A stretch of DNA of 64,000 nt from Halorussus lipolyticus (GCF_029338375.1 NZ_CP119805.1:1-64000); one strand, 5' to 3'. Counted from the stretch's first letter, positions 42,318 to 51,586 are shown. The notes: generated by a model from the sequence alone, not told the origin. A program made the numbers and translations.

Positions 42318-42917
42318 TCAGATGCCGAGCCACTCGTCGTCCCGGACCTGATACCCGTTCGACCGGCAGAACTTCGCCGCTTGGCGGCGCACCGCCCGCG
42401 ACTTCGGTAGCTTCTCTTTCTCGCGGATTCGCTCGACTATCCAGTCCGTGATTACCTGAATCCCTTCGTCGTCATCGTCGGCGTCGATTGCCTTGAGTTC
42501 CCGAAGCGTCTTCTCGTACCCGTTGCGCTGTGAGTCACGGAACTCCACGTTCGGGATGGTCCCGCTGGCCTCCACGATTCTCTTCATCGCCGCGGCGATT
42601 GTCGGCCGTTGGACCCGCATTCGGACGGCGGCGGGCGAGTCGAACGTCTCGACATCGGTGTCCGGTAGCAACTCCTCGACGGCGTAGGTCTTGTCGGGTG
42701 ACTCGACTTCCCGGTCGCCGACCGCCGCGACGACCTCGCTCCCCGTCGCGGGGAACTCGACGCTTTCGAGTTCCGACTCGAAATCGGTGACCTCCGCGGC
42801 GTCTACCGGCGGCTTCGTCTCGTCGCCGCGCTCCAGTTCCGCGGCGAGGTCGCGCTCCCGCTGTCGTCGCTCGGCGTCGTCGGCTTGCTGGTCTCGGCCG
42901 GTTTTATCGTCTGCCAT
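42318..42917 (-). CDS. Conserved haloarchaeal protein (DUF5789-like)
   Basis: A 199-residue acidic protein. Residues about 1-45 are a charged, coiled-coil-like lead (GRDQQADDAERRQRERDLAA). The middle, VEFPATGSEVVAAVGDREVE, with YAVEELLPDTDVETFDSP, resembles the DUF5789 family. The C-terminal half is helical and basic (PKSRAVRRQAAKFCRSNGYQ). No function is known. Family naming is from memory of the motif, not from a search. Confidence 0.65.
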   Translation of the reverse strand: MADDKTGRDQQADDAERRQRERDLAAELERGDETKPPVDAAEVTDFESELESVEFPATGSEVVAAVGDREVESPDKTYAVEELLPDTDVETFDSPAAVRMRVQRPTIAAAMKRIVEASGTIPNVEFRDSQRNGYEKTLRELKAIDADDDDEGIQVITDWIVERIREKEKLPKSRAVRRQAAKFCRSNGYQVRDDEWLGI

Positions 42918-43116
42918 CTCTAACAGTAGGGTCCCCAGTCGGAAAGGTGTGCGGTCGGCAAGTGAGAATTTCCGTAGATATTCGACAGGCCTCGGCGGGG
43001 AAGTGCCTCGGAAACAAACAACGACGTTTTCTTCAGACTCTAATATATTGCTTTAGCATCTGATTATATGTCTCCAATATCGCTGAACCCGTCGAACGGG
43101 ACCGGAAGGGTCGCTG

Positions 43117-43310
43117 AACGACCGCCGGAGGACAACCCGCGTCCTCCGAGGCCACACTCACACCGGAAGACAAACCGCGTCTTCCGAGCCGTTGCCTCGT
43201 CGTCCGAGAGCGACGCTCTCGTGAGCGGGCGAGACCGGCGGTCTCGTTGCCCTCGCAGGACACCGTCCTGCTCAGTCACGAAAATCGAAGATTTTCGAAC
43301 GACTTTGGTC
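43117..43310 (-). repeat. Hairpin-string dispersed element E5
   Basis: About 194 bp in reverse orientation. It keeps the CGAAAATC, CAGGAC, GAGACC and GAGAGC hairpins of E1 nearly unchanged. It then carries two versions of the loop-7 hairpin, with stems GAAGAC/GTCTTC and GAGGAC/GTCCTC around GCGGTTT and GCGGGTT. It lacks the end modules seen in E1-E3 but lies next to a GCGGTTCGCGGTC-family copy at 43325-43358. Confidence 0.75.
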
Positions 43311-43458
43311 GGCAAGACTCTGTTCGCGTGACCGCGAACCGGGCGAGGACTTTTGAAACCATCGTCGCTCCTCTCACGGCTTGTCTGAACACCGACCGCT
43401 CGCCCGAGGTCAACACTTATGCTTGATAGTAACTAACAATGATTACGAATCGACTCTC

Positions 43459-43932
43459 ATGGCCGAAACAGCCTATCTGACGAGCGCCCTCGTGACCGGG
43501 GCGCTCCTGCTCGCGGTCTGGACGCTCGTTCTCAGGATGGAGAACTGGCGGCGGTACGAACTCGCGGGCGGCGGGGCCGGAGGAGCAGACGGCCGAGCGG
43601 GAACAGACGGCGGAGGCCGAACGCGCCGCGCCGGAGCGAACGCCGACGATTCGGTTGGCGCGTGGGTCGCCGGGTTCGTCTTGCTGGCCGCACTCGCCGG
43701 CGGCGGCGCAGTTCTGCTGGTTAGCGACCCCGCGCTGGCCGCCGCGGTGGGCAACTGGGTCGCGCTGGCGCTCGTCTTCGGCGTCCTCCTCGGCGGGTTC
43801 CTTCTGTGGGGCACCTACAGTTCGGCGCGCTTCCGAGGACTCCCGAGCGCCCACGCCGCACTGGTCAGCGCGTGGCTATTCGGCGCGCTGTTCGTCGCCG
43901 GAATCGCCGCCAAACTCGTCCTCGCCGGATAG
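43459..43932 (+). CDS. Small membrane protein of the terminal oxidase locus
   Basis: A 157-residue protein with four likely membrane helices. Its first 35 residues (VTGALLLAVWTLVLRMENWRRYELAGGG) closely resemble the extra N-terminal helix and Gly-rich linker of the stand-alone oxidase subunit I at 23810 (LRIEDWQSYTPLAGGGGG). It is followed with no gap by a zinc-finger membrane protein and is divergent/convergent with coxD. It is probably an accessory subunit or assembly factor. I chose the ATG at 43459 (MAETAYLTS). Confidence 0.75.
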   Translation: MAETAYLTSALVTGALLLAVWTLVLRMENWRRYELAGGGAGGADGRAGTDGGGRTRRAGANADDSVGAWVAGFVLLAALAGGGAVLLVSDPALAAAVGNWVALALVFGVLLGGFLLWGTYSSARFRGLPSAHAALVSAWLFGALFVAGIAAKLVLAG

Positions 43933-44253
43933 ATGGCGGTCGAGTCCTCCGAATCGTCGTCTCCGGAGGCCCCGAAACCCCCGGAGGTCCGCGTCCCTGA
44001 CGGCGAAACGCCCCCGCGGTGTCCCTACTGCGCCAGACCCTTCCGGACCGAGCGACTCCGCGCGCTCCACCTCGGCGACGTTCACGCCGAGGAGTGTACC
44101 CCGGACCAGCACGACGAGTACGACGAGGCCCGCGAGGCCGAGCGCGAGGACCTCTTTATCTTCCACTTGAAGGTGGTTGCTTGTCTCGTGGCGGTGTACG
44201 CCTTCCTCTTGCTGTCGTACATGGCCGTCTCGGCGATGCAGACGCCGGGGTGA
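43933..44253 (+). CDS. C2H2-type zinc-finger membrane protein
   Basis: A 106-residue protein. After an acidic Pro-rich start it has a C2H2-like finger (CPYCARPFRTERLRALHLGDVH, with Cys pair and two His), then a charged segment and one C-terminal membrane helix (VVACLVAVYAFLLLSYMAV). It starts one base after the stop of the preceding gene. Location beside coxD and coxAC suggests a role in oxidase assembly or copper/haem delivery; this is inference. Confidence 0.75.
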   Translation: MAVESSESSSPEAPKPPEVRVPDGETPPRCPYCARPFRTERLRALHLGDVHAEECTPDQHDEYDEAREAEREDLFIFHLKVVACLVAVYAFLLLSYMAVSAMQTPG

Positions 44254-44278
44254 CGTGCGAAGGAAAACGTCGCGAGAC

Positions 44279-44542
44279 CTACAGTATCGAGTAGGCCGCG
44301 GCGGTCGTCAGCGCCAGCGCCGCCAGCAGGCCGACGAACATCGTGAACGTCACCGACCGGGGTTCCCACTTGAGGTGCTGATAGTACCACGCCACCATCA
44401 CCGCCTTCACGAACGACAGCGCGATGATGACCCAGAACGCGGTCCAGTACGGCAGTCCGCCCGACTGCTCGACGAGGACCTGCACGGTTGCGAACACGAA
44501 CAGTACGACGTAAATTCCGGTGTAGAGTTTTGTTCGAGTCAT
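44279..44542 (-). CDS. coxD: Cytochrome c oxidase subunit IV-like protein
   Basis: An 87-residue protein with three membrane helices. The family marks are YWTAFWVIIALSFVKAVMVAWYYQHLKWE and a third helix near the C-terminus. Prokaryotic subunit IV proteins stabilise the oxidase. It lies 46 bp after the fused coxAC on the same strand and is the last gene of the operon. Confidence 0.9.
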   Translation of the reverse strand: MTRTKLYTGIYVVLFVFATVQVLVEQSGGLPYWTAFWVIIALSFVKAVMVAWYYQHLKWEPRSVTFTMFVGLLAALALTTAAAYSIL

Positions 44543-44588
44543 TGGTTCGTTTTGATTTCGATTTCGATTGTCGAATTCGGTGTCACGG

Positions 44589-47153
44589 TTAGAGGATGTA
44601 GAACAGCGGGAACAGGAACAGCCACACGATGTCCACGAAGTGCCAGTAGAGACCGAAGTACTCCAAGGGCCTGTCGTCGTCCAGATACGCCCCGTTCCAC
44701 GCTCTCACGAGGAGATACAGCGTCACCACCAGTCCCGCGATGACGTGCAGGCCGTGGAGACCGGTCGTCAGGTAGAACGTCGAGGACGCGACGTTAGTCC
44801 CGATGTTCCACCCCTCGGGGAAGGCCTCGGTGTGGACGTGGAACAGGTGCAACCACTCCAGCGCCTTGTTGACGAGGAACGCCATCCCGAGGACGAACGT
44901 GGTCGCCAGCGACCCCACCAGCCCCCACCGACTTCCTTTCTCCGCGGCGACCAGTGCCAGAACCACCGTGAAACTGCTCGTGAGCAGGATGTACGTATTT
45001 ATCAGTCCCGGCAGGGGGACGTGGGCCGCCGGAATCAGGTGGTGCCAGTTCGTCCACCCCTCGGCGACCCGGATGAAGGCGTAGGAACCGACGAACGCGC
45101 CGAACAGCACCACGTCGCTGGCGAGGAATATCCACATCCCGAGTTTGGTGTTCTCGACGGCCTCGAAGGGCCAACTCTCGCCGAACGGTCCGCTCGGCCC
45201 GGTGAACTGCTCGCTGGCCATCTTGACCAGCGCGCCGAGGCCGCCCGCCAGTCCGCCGACCGTCAGCGCGACGTAGAATCCGCCCTCGATTCCGGCCGGA
45301 TAGCTGGCGTCCTGAAGTCCCGAGAGGCCGAACAGGAGGACGAACGCTGTGACTCCGGTGGCGAAGGGCCAGATGCTGGCGTGGCTCTCGGGTTCGTCCT
45401 CGGCGTGGGTCTCGGCAGTGTGGGCGTCGGAAGTCTGGGCCATCTCCGCGCCGCCGTCGGTGGCCTCCTCGACCGTGAACTTCCCGCCGTCGGCCATCTC
45501 GCCGCTCGTGCCGCCCGCTCCCGGCAGGAACTTGAGCGAGCCATCGCGGAAGGTGGGTTTACCGGGGAAGTTTTCGAGGGGCGGCGGCGAGGGAATCGCC
45601 CACTCGGTCGTGGTCGAGTACTGCCACGGGTTGTCGTCGGCGTCGTCTCCTCGCCAGAGGCTCACGAACAGGTTGTAGAACATCACGAGGAACGAGGCTC
45701 CCAAAATGAACCCGCCGACGGTGGCGAGTTGGTGCCACCCGACGAACGCCTCGGGATACACGAAGTCCCGGCGCGGCGTCTCCCACGCGACGAACATCGG
45801 GAAGTACAGCAGGTTGAACCCGACGAAGTAGAGCGCGAAGTGGACCTTGCCCAAGAACTCGTCGTACATCTTGCCGGTCATCTTGGGGTACCAGTAGTAG
45901 AGTCCCCCGACCAGCGCGGTGACGCCGCCGACCATGACGTAGTGGAAGTGCGCGACCACCCAGTAGGTGCCCCGGAACTCGTAGTCCAGCACGACTGCCC
46001 CGAGGAAGACGCCCGTGATGCCCCCGAGGATGAACAGCATCAGCGCGCCGAACGAAAACAGGAAGGGCGTGGTGAACCGGACTTTCCCCTTGACCGTGGT
46101 GTAGATGAGCGCGAACACCATCAGGTCGAAGGGGAGTGAGATGCCGATGGTGGTCGCCATGAACAGCGTCTTGATTTCGAGGTTGATGGAGGTCAGGAAC
46201 ATGTGGTGCATCCAGACGAGGAAGCTCTGGAGCGCGACCAGCACCATCGCCGCGATGAACCACTTGCGCCCCACGAGTCGCTGGCCGGTGAAGGTCTGGA
46301 ACGTCTCGGCCATCACGCCGAGGGCGGGGAAGAAGACGATGTAGACCTCCGGATGGCCGAAGAACCAGAACAGGTGCGCCCACAGCAGGGACCCGGCGTG
46401 GCCGGTGGCCGCGAAGTAGGTGGTCCCGAGGAGTCTGTCGGCCGAGAGAATCATCAGCGCCGCCAGCAGGGCGGCGAACGCGAACAGCATCATCCACGTC
46501 GTCAGCAGGATGGTCCACGTGAAAAGCGGCATCTGGCGGAGCGTCAGGCCCTCGGCGCGCATCCGGTGCATCGTCGTCAGGAAGTTGACCGACCCGACCG
46601 TGACGGAGGCGGTGAACATCACCAGTGCCAGCACCGCGGTACTCGCGCCGATGTTGGGCGTGTAGACCGGCAGGTTCAGCGGCGCGTACATCGTCCATCC
46701 GCCGGCGAAGGTGCCGCCTTGGAAGAACGAGACGCCCAGCAGGATTCCCGAAAACAGGTAGAGCCAGTACGACAGCGCGTTAAGTCGCGGGAAGGCCAAA
46801 TCCTTCGCGCCGATTTGGAGGGGAACGACGTAGTTGGCGAACCCGAACGCGAACGGCGAGAGGAACCAGAACACCATCAGCAGGCCGTGGGCCGAGACGG
46901 CCTGATTGTACTGGAGGGGTTCGAGGAGACTCACGCCGGGCGTCCAGAGTTGCAGGCGCATCAGTAGAGCAAGCACCCCGCCGAACACGAGGAAGAACAG
47001 CGCCGTGATGGTGTAGAGAATCCCAACGTCCTTGTGGTTGGTCGTGACCAGCCATCGCTTGATGCTCTCGGGACTCGGCAGGTCGTGGTGGTGGTCGGCC
47101 CCGTGGGTCGCGTCGGCGACTCCGCCGTCTGGTTCCGGGTTTTCGTCGGTCAT
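44589..47153 (-). CDS. coxAC: Fused cytochrome c oxidase subunits I and III
   Basis: An 854-residue fusion. The subunit I part (about 30-560) has VSAHGLLMVFWFLSP, WFFGHPEVYIVFFP, VWMHHMFLTSINLE and TYWVVAHFHYVMVGG, giving all haem and Cu-B ligands. A linker of about 80 residues joins it to a subunit III part from about 640 to the end (LGMWIFLASDVVLFGAFVGSY and the closing YWHFVDIVWLFLFPLFYIL). The product reduces oxygen in the cell membrane. It starts at an ATG overlapping the coxB stop by four bases. Confidence 0.95.
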   Translation of the reverse strand: MTDENPEPDGGVADATHGADHHHDLPSPESIKRWLVTTNHKDVGILYTITALFFLVFGGVLALLMRLQLWTPGVSLLEPLQYNQAVSAHGLLMVFWFLSPFAFGFANYVVPLQIGAKDLAFPRLNALSYWLYLFSGILLGVSFFQGGTFAGGWTMYAPLNLPVYTPNIGASTAVLALVMFTASVTVGSVNFLTTMHRMRAEGLTLRQMPLFTWTILLTTWMMLFAFAALLAALMILSADRLLGTTYFAATGHAGSLLWAHLFWFFGHPEVYIVFFPALGVMAETFQTFTGQRLVGRKWFIAAMVLVALQSFLVWMHHMFLTSINLEIKTLFMATTIGISLPFDLMVFALIYTTVKGKVRFTTPFLFSFGALMLFILGGITGVFLGAVVLDYEFRGTYWVVAHFHYVMVGGVTALVGGLYYWYPKMTGKMYDEFLGKVHFALYFVGFNLLYFPMFVAWETPRRDFVYPEAFVGWHQLATVGGFILGASFLVMFYNLFVSLWRGDDADDNPWQYSTTTEWAIPSPPPLENFPGKPTFRDGSLKFLPGAGGTSGEMADGGKFTVEEATDGGAEMAQTSDAHTAETHAEDEPESHASIWPFATGVTAFVLLFGLSGLQDASYPAGIEGGFYVALTVGGLAGGLGALVKMASEQFTGPSGPFGESWPFEAVENTKLGMWIFLASDVVLFGAFVGSYAFIRVAEGWTNWHHLIPAAHVPLPGLINTYILLTSSFTVVLALVAAEKGSRWGLVGSLATTFVLGMAFLVNKALEWLHLFHVHTEAFPEGWNIGTNVASSTFYLTTGLHGLHVIAGLVVTLYLLVRAWNGAYLDDDRPLEYFGLYWHFVDIVWLFLFPLFYIL

Positions 47154-47932
47154 GCGACCACCTCCACTGCGCTCGGCGCGTCAGTCGGCGCTCCGAGTGC
47201 GGACGAGTTATCGGCACTCCCGTTCGGACTGGTGGTGTTTTGGTACCACTCGTCGTACTCGTCGGGTTCCATGACGACAACCTCGGCGGTCATGTAGGAG
47301 TGGCCCGCCCCGCAGAGTTCGAAGCATCTGGCCTCGTAGGTCCCAGTCTCGTTGGCCCGGAACCACGTGTTGGTCTCTTGGCCCGGAATCGAGTCGGTCT
47401 TGACCCGTAACTCCGGGACGCCGAAGGTGTGGAACACGTCGTCGGAGGTCACGGTGAGCCGAATCGTCTCGTTCTCGGGCACCCGGAGGGTGCTGGCGGT
47501 GTGGCCGTTGGGATAGACGAACTCCCACCCGAACCGGAAGCCGACGACTTCGATGTTCGTGGTCTGGTCGGCGTCGCCCGGCGGGTTCTCCTCGACGTAG
47601 AGCAGGGTCCCGTAAGTCCACGCGATGAGCGAGATGACGATGATGGCGCTCAGACTGAACGAGTAGAACAGCTTTCGCCCGCCGCCGCCACCCGAAGGGA
47701 GTTCCCCGAGACGAGGAGCTTCGGCGTCTGCTCCTCGGTGGCCGTCCCCCTCGCCGTCGCGGTACTTGTAGGCGTTGTAGACCATGTACCCGATGACGAC
47801 GACGCCGACCAGTGTCCCCAGCACCAGAAAGACCGTGAATATCTGTTGGAACACTTCGACGCGGGTCCCCTTCGGTACGATTCCGCCCTGTTGAAAGACC
47901 ACCAACGGATACCGTCCGGCCGACGGATTCAT
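47150..47932 (-). CDS. coxB: Cytochrome c oxidase subunit II
   Basis: A 260-residue protein with two N-terminal membrane helices (about 25-50 and 85-110) and an extracytoplasmic cupredoxin domain. The Cu-A ligands are seen in DVFHTFGVPELR and ARCFELCGAGHSYM. It takes electrons from a blue copper protein or cytochrome and passes them to subunit I. It is the first gene of the coxB-coxAC-coxD operon. The ATG at 47932 (MNPSAGRYPL) is preferred to one five codons upstream. Confidence 0.93.
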   Translation of the reverse strand: MNPSAGRYPLVVFQQGGIVPKGTRVEVFQQIFTVFLVLGTLVGVVVIGYMVYNAYKYRDGEGDGHRGADAEAPRLGELPSGGGGGRKLFYSFSLSAIIVISLIAWTYGTLLYVEENPPGDADQTTNIEVVGFRFGWEFVYPNGHTASTLRVPENETIRLTVTSDDVFHTFGVPELRVKTDSIPGQETNTWFRANETGTYEARCFELCGAGHSYMTAEVVVMEPDEYDEWYQNTTSPNGSADNSSALGAPTDAPSAVEVVA

Positions 47933-48028
47933 GATAATTGTAAACACGACTCACCCACTTATCTATTTTGCACAAATTTTAGTGAAGGTAGGGGAAGGCT
48001 TTTGGATTGGTGAGTGGTATCTATAACC

Positions 48029-48562
48029 ATGGATGGGGAAGAGACGGATATTCCAGCTGAGATGCGCGAAGACGTGGCCGAGACGGCCGCAGAACCGGAT
48101 TTCGACCACCTCTGGGGAATCGTCGTGGACGGCCTCATCGGCGCAGTCGGCGGACTGGTGGGGACCGGCGCGCTGACTATCGGCCTGCTCATCGCCGCGT
48201 CGCTCGGGGCCTTCGAGATAGGGAGTTTCGGCACGCTGTCGGAACTCACTGGGTTCAACGCCGTCCTCCCGCTGAGTCCGGTCGCGGTCGGATTCATCCT
48301 GTTTCTGCTGACCGGGATGGTGATGTGGCCGCTGTTGTTCGCGTCCATCGGCGCGTACCTGCCGGGCGAGAAGTACGCTGTTAAGGGGATTCCGTTCGGG
48401 TTCGTCCTCTGGACCGGGTTCGCCCCCGCGTTCTACGAGGGTTACACCGGCCTCGCGCTGGTGCTGTACCTCGTGCTGACGCTCGGCGCGCACTTCTCTT
48501 ACGGGTTCACGCTCGGAGCAGTGTTCGACTATCTCGGCGATAGGCCCGAGACGTTGGTATAG
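48029..48562 (+). CDS. Four-helix membrane protein (DUF6789-like) near the oxidase operon
   Basis: A 177-residue protein with four likely membrane helices and small-residue-rich segments (GLIGAVGGLVGTGALTIGL, HFSYGFTLGAVFDYLG). It is divergent from coxB across a 96-bp gap, which suggests shared control. I recall similar proteins beside haloarchaeal oxidase loci (DUF6789); function unknown. The ATG at 48029 (MDGEETDIPAEM) is chosen over one at 48014. Confidence 0.75.
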   Translation: MDGEETDIPAEMREDVAETAAEPDFDHLWGIVVDGLIGAVGGLVGTGALTIGLLIAASLGAFEIGSFGTLSELTGFNAVLPLSPVAVGFILFLLTGMVMWPLLFASIGAYLPGEKYAVKGIPFGFVLWTGFAPAFYEGYTGLALVLYLVLTLGAHFSYGFTLGAVFDYLGDRPETLV

Positions 48563-48922
48563 AATCCCCTCAGCAATTAAAACACAGCTAAAAGAATTAT
48601 TTTTGTTTCCTCAGGGCCGAAACGGCCCGTTCGGCCGAGGACGTAGCTGAATCCCTTCTGGTACCCCGTCGTGAGGCCGATTCTGCGAGCGGGTCCTCGA
48701 AGTATTTGATATATCGAAATACAATTTATGTGTTGTCCCGCGACGTCTGTCGGATTTTCCGTGGGTACAACAGTCCCCAGCGGACCGTTATCTCCACGAA
48801 GCCATAAGAAATAAGATAGAAGCGTCGAGACGGGCGAGTATGCCCGTCTTGAAATCGAGGTCCGGCGAAGCGAGGAGCCTCCTTCCTCCCGAAATCGCCA
48901 CTCCCGCGGGAGCGTCCGACGA
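48563..48922. other. Intergenic stretch with palindromic AT-rich site
   Basis: A 360-bp gap without a gene. At 48702-48722 it holds the near-palindrome GTATTTGATATATCGAAATA(C). The 13-bp part ATATATCGAAATA (48709-48721) recurs inverted just after the recombinase gene. It also has a small inverted repeat around CGGCCCGTTCGGCCG near 48625. Confidence 0.55.
48709..48721 (+). repeat. Inverted 13-bp repeat, left copy
   Basis: The sequence ATATATCGAAATA is the exact reverse complement of the right copy at 50205-50217. The pair brackets the tyrosine recombinase gene at 48923-50200. It could be a recombinase target or inversion site. Confidence 0.5.
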
Positions 48923-50200
48923 ATGAGCGAATCGACCGCCAGCGACCCGTTTGCCGACGTTCGCTGGACGACCTGCTCGCTCGACGATTTCTGCGACTGC
49001 TACTGGGATATCGTCGCTCCTCGGCTCGAAGCCGAGGGGAAGGACCCGGAAACCCACCAGCCGAGCCATCAGTGGTTCCGCGACGAGGACCTCCGGTCGT
49101 TTCTCGCCGCCCTCCGACGGCACCACGACCGCTCGTTCGGCGACTTCTGGCGCGAGGACCTCGGACTCGGCGACGGTGAGGGCGGATACGACTGGGCGAC
49201 CGACCACGCCGACACCCGCGAGGCCCTGAAGCGGTTCCTCGACCGCCGCCGGACGCGCCACTCCCTCCGCGAATCGACGGTCGAGACCAAGCGCCGCCGC
49301 CTTAACCTCTACGTCCGGGCCTACTGTGAGGCGAATGGGACCGACGACCTCCTCTCGCCGGTCGCCAGTGACTCCGAAACCCCCGTCCACGAGGCGGTTC
49401 ACGCCTGCTACGCCGCGTTCGACTGGCTGAACGACCGCGACTACAGCGCCCGGACCAAGACCCGCGTCCGGAGCGTCGTCGATGGCTGGTACCAGCACCT
49501 CGTCGGTCGCCGACTTGCGGCGGTCAACCCCGCGACCGGTCTCTACGACGAGTTCAAGTGGCAGGTCGAGGAGTCGGACCCGTCGCCGCTCTCGCACGAA
49601 CACGTCCGGCGTCTCGCCGTGACTGCCGATTCGCCCCGAGAGCGCCTGCTGGTCGTCGCGCTCGCAGGGTGGGGCCTCCGAGCCAACGAGGTTGCTAGCC
49701 TCCACGCCTCCCAAATCGTCCGCGACGTGGGACCCGACGAAGCGCCCTACGTCACCTTCGAGGAGCGAAAGAACGGACCCGGCGAGGTCAACCTCGTCTA
49801 CGGACTGGACGCCCTCGACGCCAGAATCGCGGACCTCGCGGACGGGAACCCCGACGACTGGTCGGGCTACCTCTTTCCCTCCAAGCAGGGCGAAACCCGC
49901 CACGTCGCCCGCGAGACGATTTGGTCGCGGTTCCGGGACCTCGCCGAGCGCGCGGGCCTTCCCGAGGAAATCGACGGCGAGCGCCCGAGTCCGCAACTCT
50001 GCCGGCGCTACTGGTACGACACCTATACCTCGGTGCTGGAGGGCGTGCTGGACGAACTGGAGGACATCGCGGCCGAACAGGGGAGCGACGACCCCCGAGT
50101 CGTCATGTCGAATTACCTCTCGGACGAGCGCGCTCGCCGGGTCCGCCGGGAGTTCATGCGCGCCGAACTCGCCAAGGCGTTCGAGGGAGCAGGGCAGTAA
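48923..50200 (+). CDS. Tyrosine recombinase-like protein, degenerate catalytic set
   Basis: A 425-residue protein with a SAM-like N-terminal core-binding region (about 90-200, with RESTVETKRRRLNLYVRAY) and a catalytic domain from about 220. R253 in GWGLRANEV, K283 in EERKNG and the C-terminal Tyr398 in VVMSNYLSDERARRV are in place. The usual H-x-x-R box reads PQLCRR, so the first His is missing and R361 remains. It resembles haloarchaeal XerC/D- or phage-type integrases. Inverted 13-bp repeats flank the gene. Activity may be reduced or unusual. Confidence 0.82.
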   Translation: MSESTASDPFADVRWTTCSLDDFCDCYWDIVAPRLEAEGKDPETHQPSHQWFRDEDLRSFLAALRRHHDRSFGDFWREDLGLGDGEGGYDWATDHADTREALKRFLDRRRTRHSLRESTVETKRRRLNLYVRAYCEANGTDDLLSPVASDSETPVHEAVHACYAAFDWLNDRDYSARTKTRVRSVVDGWYQHLVGRRLAAVNPATGLYDEFKWQVEESDPSPLSHEHVRRLAVTADSPRERLLVVALAGWGLRANEVASLHASQIVRDVGPDEAPYVTFEERKNGPGEVNLVYGLDALDARIADLADGNPDDWSGYLFPSKQGETRHVARETIWSRFRDLAERAGLPEEIDGERPSPQLCRRYWYDTYTSVLEGVLDELEDIAAEQGSDDPRVVMSNYLSDERARRVRREFMRAELAKAFEGAGQ

Positions 50201-50204
50201 ACCC

Positions 50205-50217
50205 TATTTCGATATAT
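50205..50217 (-). repeat. Inverted 13-bp repeat, right copy
   Basis: The sequence TATTTCGATATAT begins four bases after the recombinase stop codon and is the exact inverse of 48709-48721. Repeats this AT-rich are rare in the surrounding GC-rich DNA. Confidence 0.5.
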
Positions 50218-50275
50218 AGAATCTTCTGTCTCGCCCTGCTCTACGCTTTTCCCTGTCCTCGTCGTATCCCGTGGC

Positions 50276-51586
50276 GTGCCCGGTGAGACGACGACTGCCG
50301 ACGGCGTGGTCGCGCGACGGCGAAACGCGATTGCGACGTGGTGCCTGCTGGCCTGCATCGCGGTCGGTGCGCTCGCCAGCACCGCCCGAGGAGACGTCCT
50401 CTGGGCCGGTCTCGGCCTCGCGTCGATTTCGGTCGCGGCAGTGCCGGCCTCAGCCTACCGGCGCTGGTCGGCGACGCTCCCGTGGGAAGTGTCGCTGTTC
50501 ATCGCGGTGCCCTACCTCCTCCAGTCGTTCGACCTGCTTTTGCCGCGGTCGGTCGCGGCGTTTCTCGTCGTTCCGGCGCTCGCGCTGGCCGTCGCGGTCG
50601 AGTTCGACGCCTTCACCGTGGTCGAGATGTCACCGGGATTCGCCGTCCTGTTCGTCGTGACGACCACGATGTCTGCGGCGGGAGCGTGGGCGGTAGTCCA
50701 GTGGACCGCGGACCTCGCGCTCGGGATGGACAACCTCCGAGGCCTCTACCACGTGATGTGGTCGCTGGCGGCCGCCACGGGGGTCGGACTTTTCGCCGGG
50801 TTCCTGTTCGCGGTCTACTTCCGGCGCGTGGACCGCCAGCGCCTCGGGTTCTGGACCGCCGGTGAGCGCGAGTCCTCCGCCCTCGCGGCAGATTCCGACG
50901 CCCCGGAGTTCGAGACCGCCGATTCCGTCTCGGAGGGCGACGATTGGCTCGAACTTTCGGACCGCCGCCAGCGACGGGTCGTCCGCGGGTTTCAGGTGGC
51001 GCTGGTCGGGATTCTCGCGGTCGGCCTCTACGAGTTGAACGTCGGCGTGGTCGTCAACGTCCTCGTCGCGCTCGCGGTGATGGAACTGCCGGGCCTACTC
51101 GAACGCGACTTCGGTCTGCCCATCGACGCCAGACTGACGCTCTGGATAGTGATTCCGGTGTTTCTCCACGCTGTCGGGTCGTTCGGCCTCTACCGGATGT
51201 TCGGTCTCTGGGACAACCTGACACACGCGCTCTCGTCGTCGCTGGTCGCGGCCGCGGGATACGCCACGGTCCGGGCGTTCGACGTTCACGACCCGCGGGT
51301 CTACCTCCCCCGGAAGTTCGTCGCCGGGTTCATCCTGATTTTCACGCTGGCGTTCGGCGTCCTCTGGGAACTGCTGGAGTTCGGCCTCGACGGGATGGCC
51401 TCGATGACTGGCACCGAGAGCGTCCTCGCGCAGGTGAGTCTGGCGAACACGATGAGCGACTTGGTGTTCGATTTGGTCGGCGGGGTGCTGGTCGCTGTCT
51501 GGGGCGCGGCGTATCTCTCCGGCGTCTCGAAGTCGCTGGCCGACAAGCTGGCGAGCGAAGAGGAGCCAGAGGAGCGGTCGAACTGA
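50276..51586 (+). CDS. Polytopic membrane protein, C-terminal YjdF/DUF2238-like half
   Basis: A 436-residue protein starting at GTG. The N-terminal half has five or six membrane helices; a soluble acidic linker (about 200-230) follows. The C-terminal half has five helices with MFGLWDNLTHALSSSLVAAA, GFILIFTLAFGVLWELLEFG and TMSDLVFDLVGGVLVAVWG, which match the DUF2238/YjdF family. Function is unknown. The frame continues as protein-like sequence beyond its TGA into the next gene. Confidence 0.78.
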   Translation: MPGETTTADGVVARRRNAIATWCLLACIAVGALASTARGDVLWAGLGLASISVAAVPASAYRRWSATLPWEVSLFIAVPYLLQSFDLLLPRSVAAFLVVPALALAVAVEFDAFTVVEMSPGFAVLFVVTTTMSAAGAWAVVQWTADLALGMDNLRGLYHVMWSLAAATGVGLFAGFLFAVYFRRVDRQRLGFWTAGERESSALAADSDAPEFETADSVSEGDDWLELSDRRQRRVVRGFQVALVGILAVGLYELNVGVVVNVLVALAVMELPGLLERDFGLPIDARLTLWIVIPVFLHAVGSFGLYRMFGLWDNLTHALSSSLVAAAGYATVRAFDVHDPRVYLPRKFVAGFILIFTLAFGVLWELLEFGLDGMASMTGTESVLAQVSLANTMSDLVFDLVGGVLVAVWGAAYLSGVSKSLADKLASEEEPEERSN

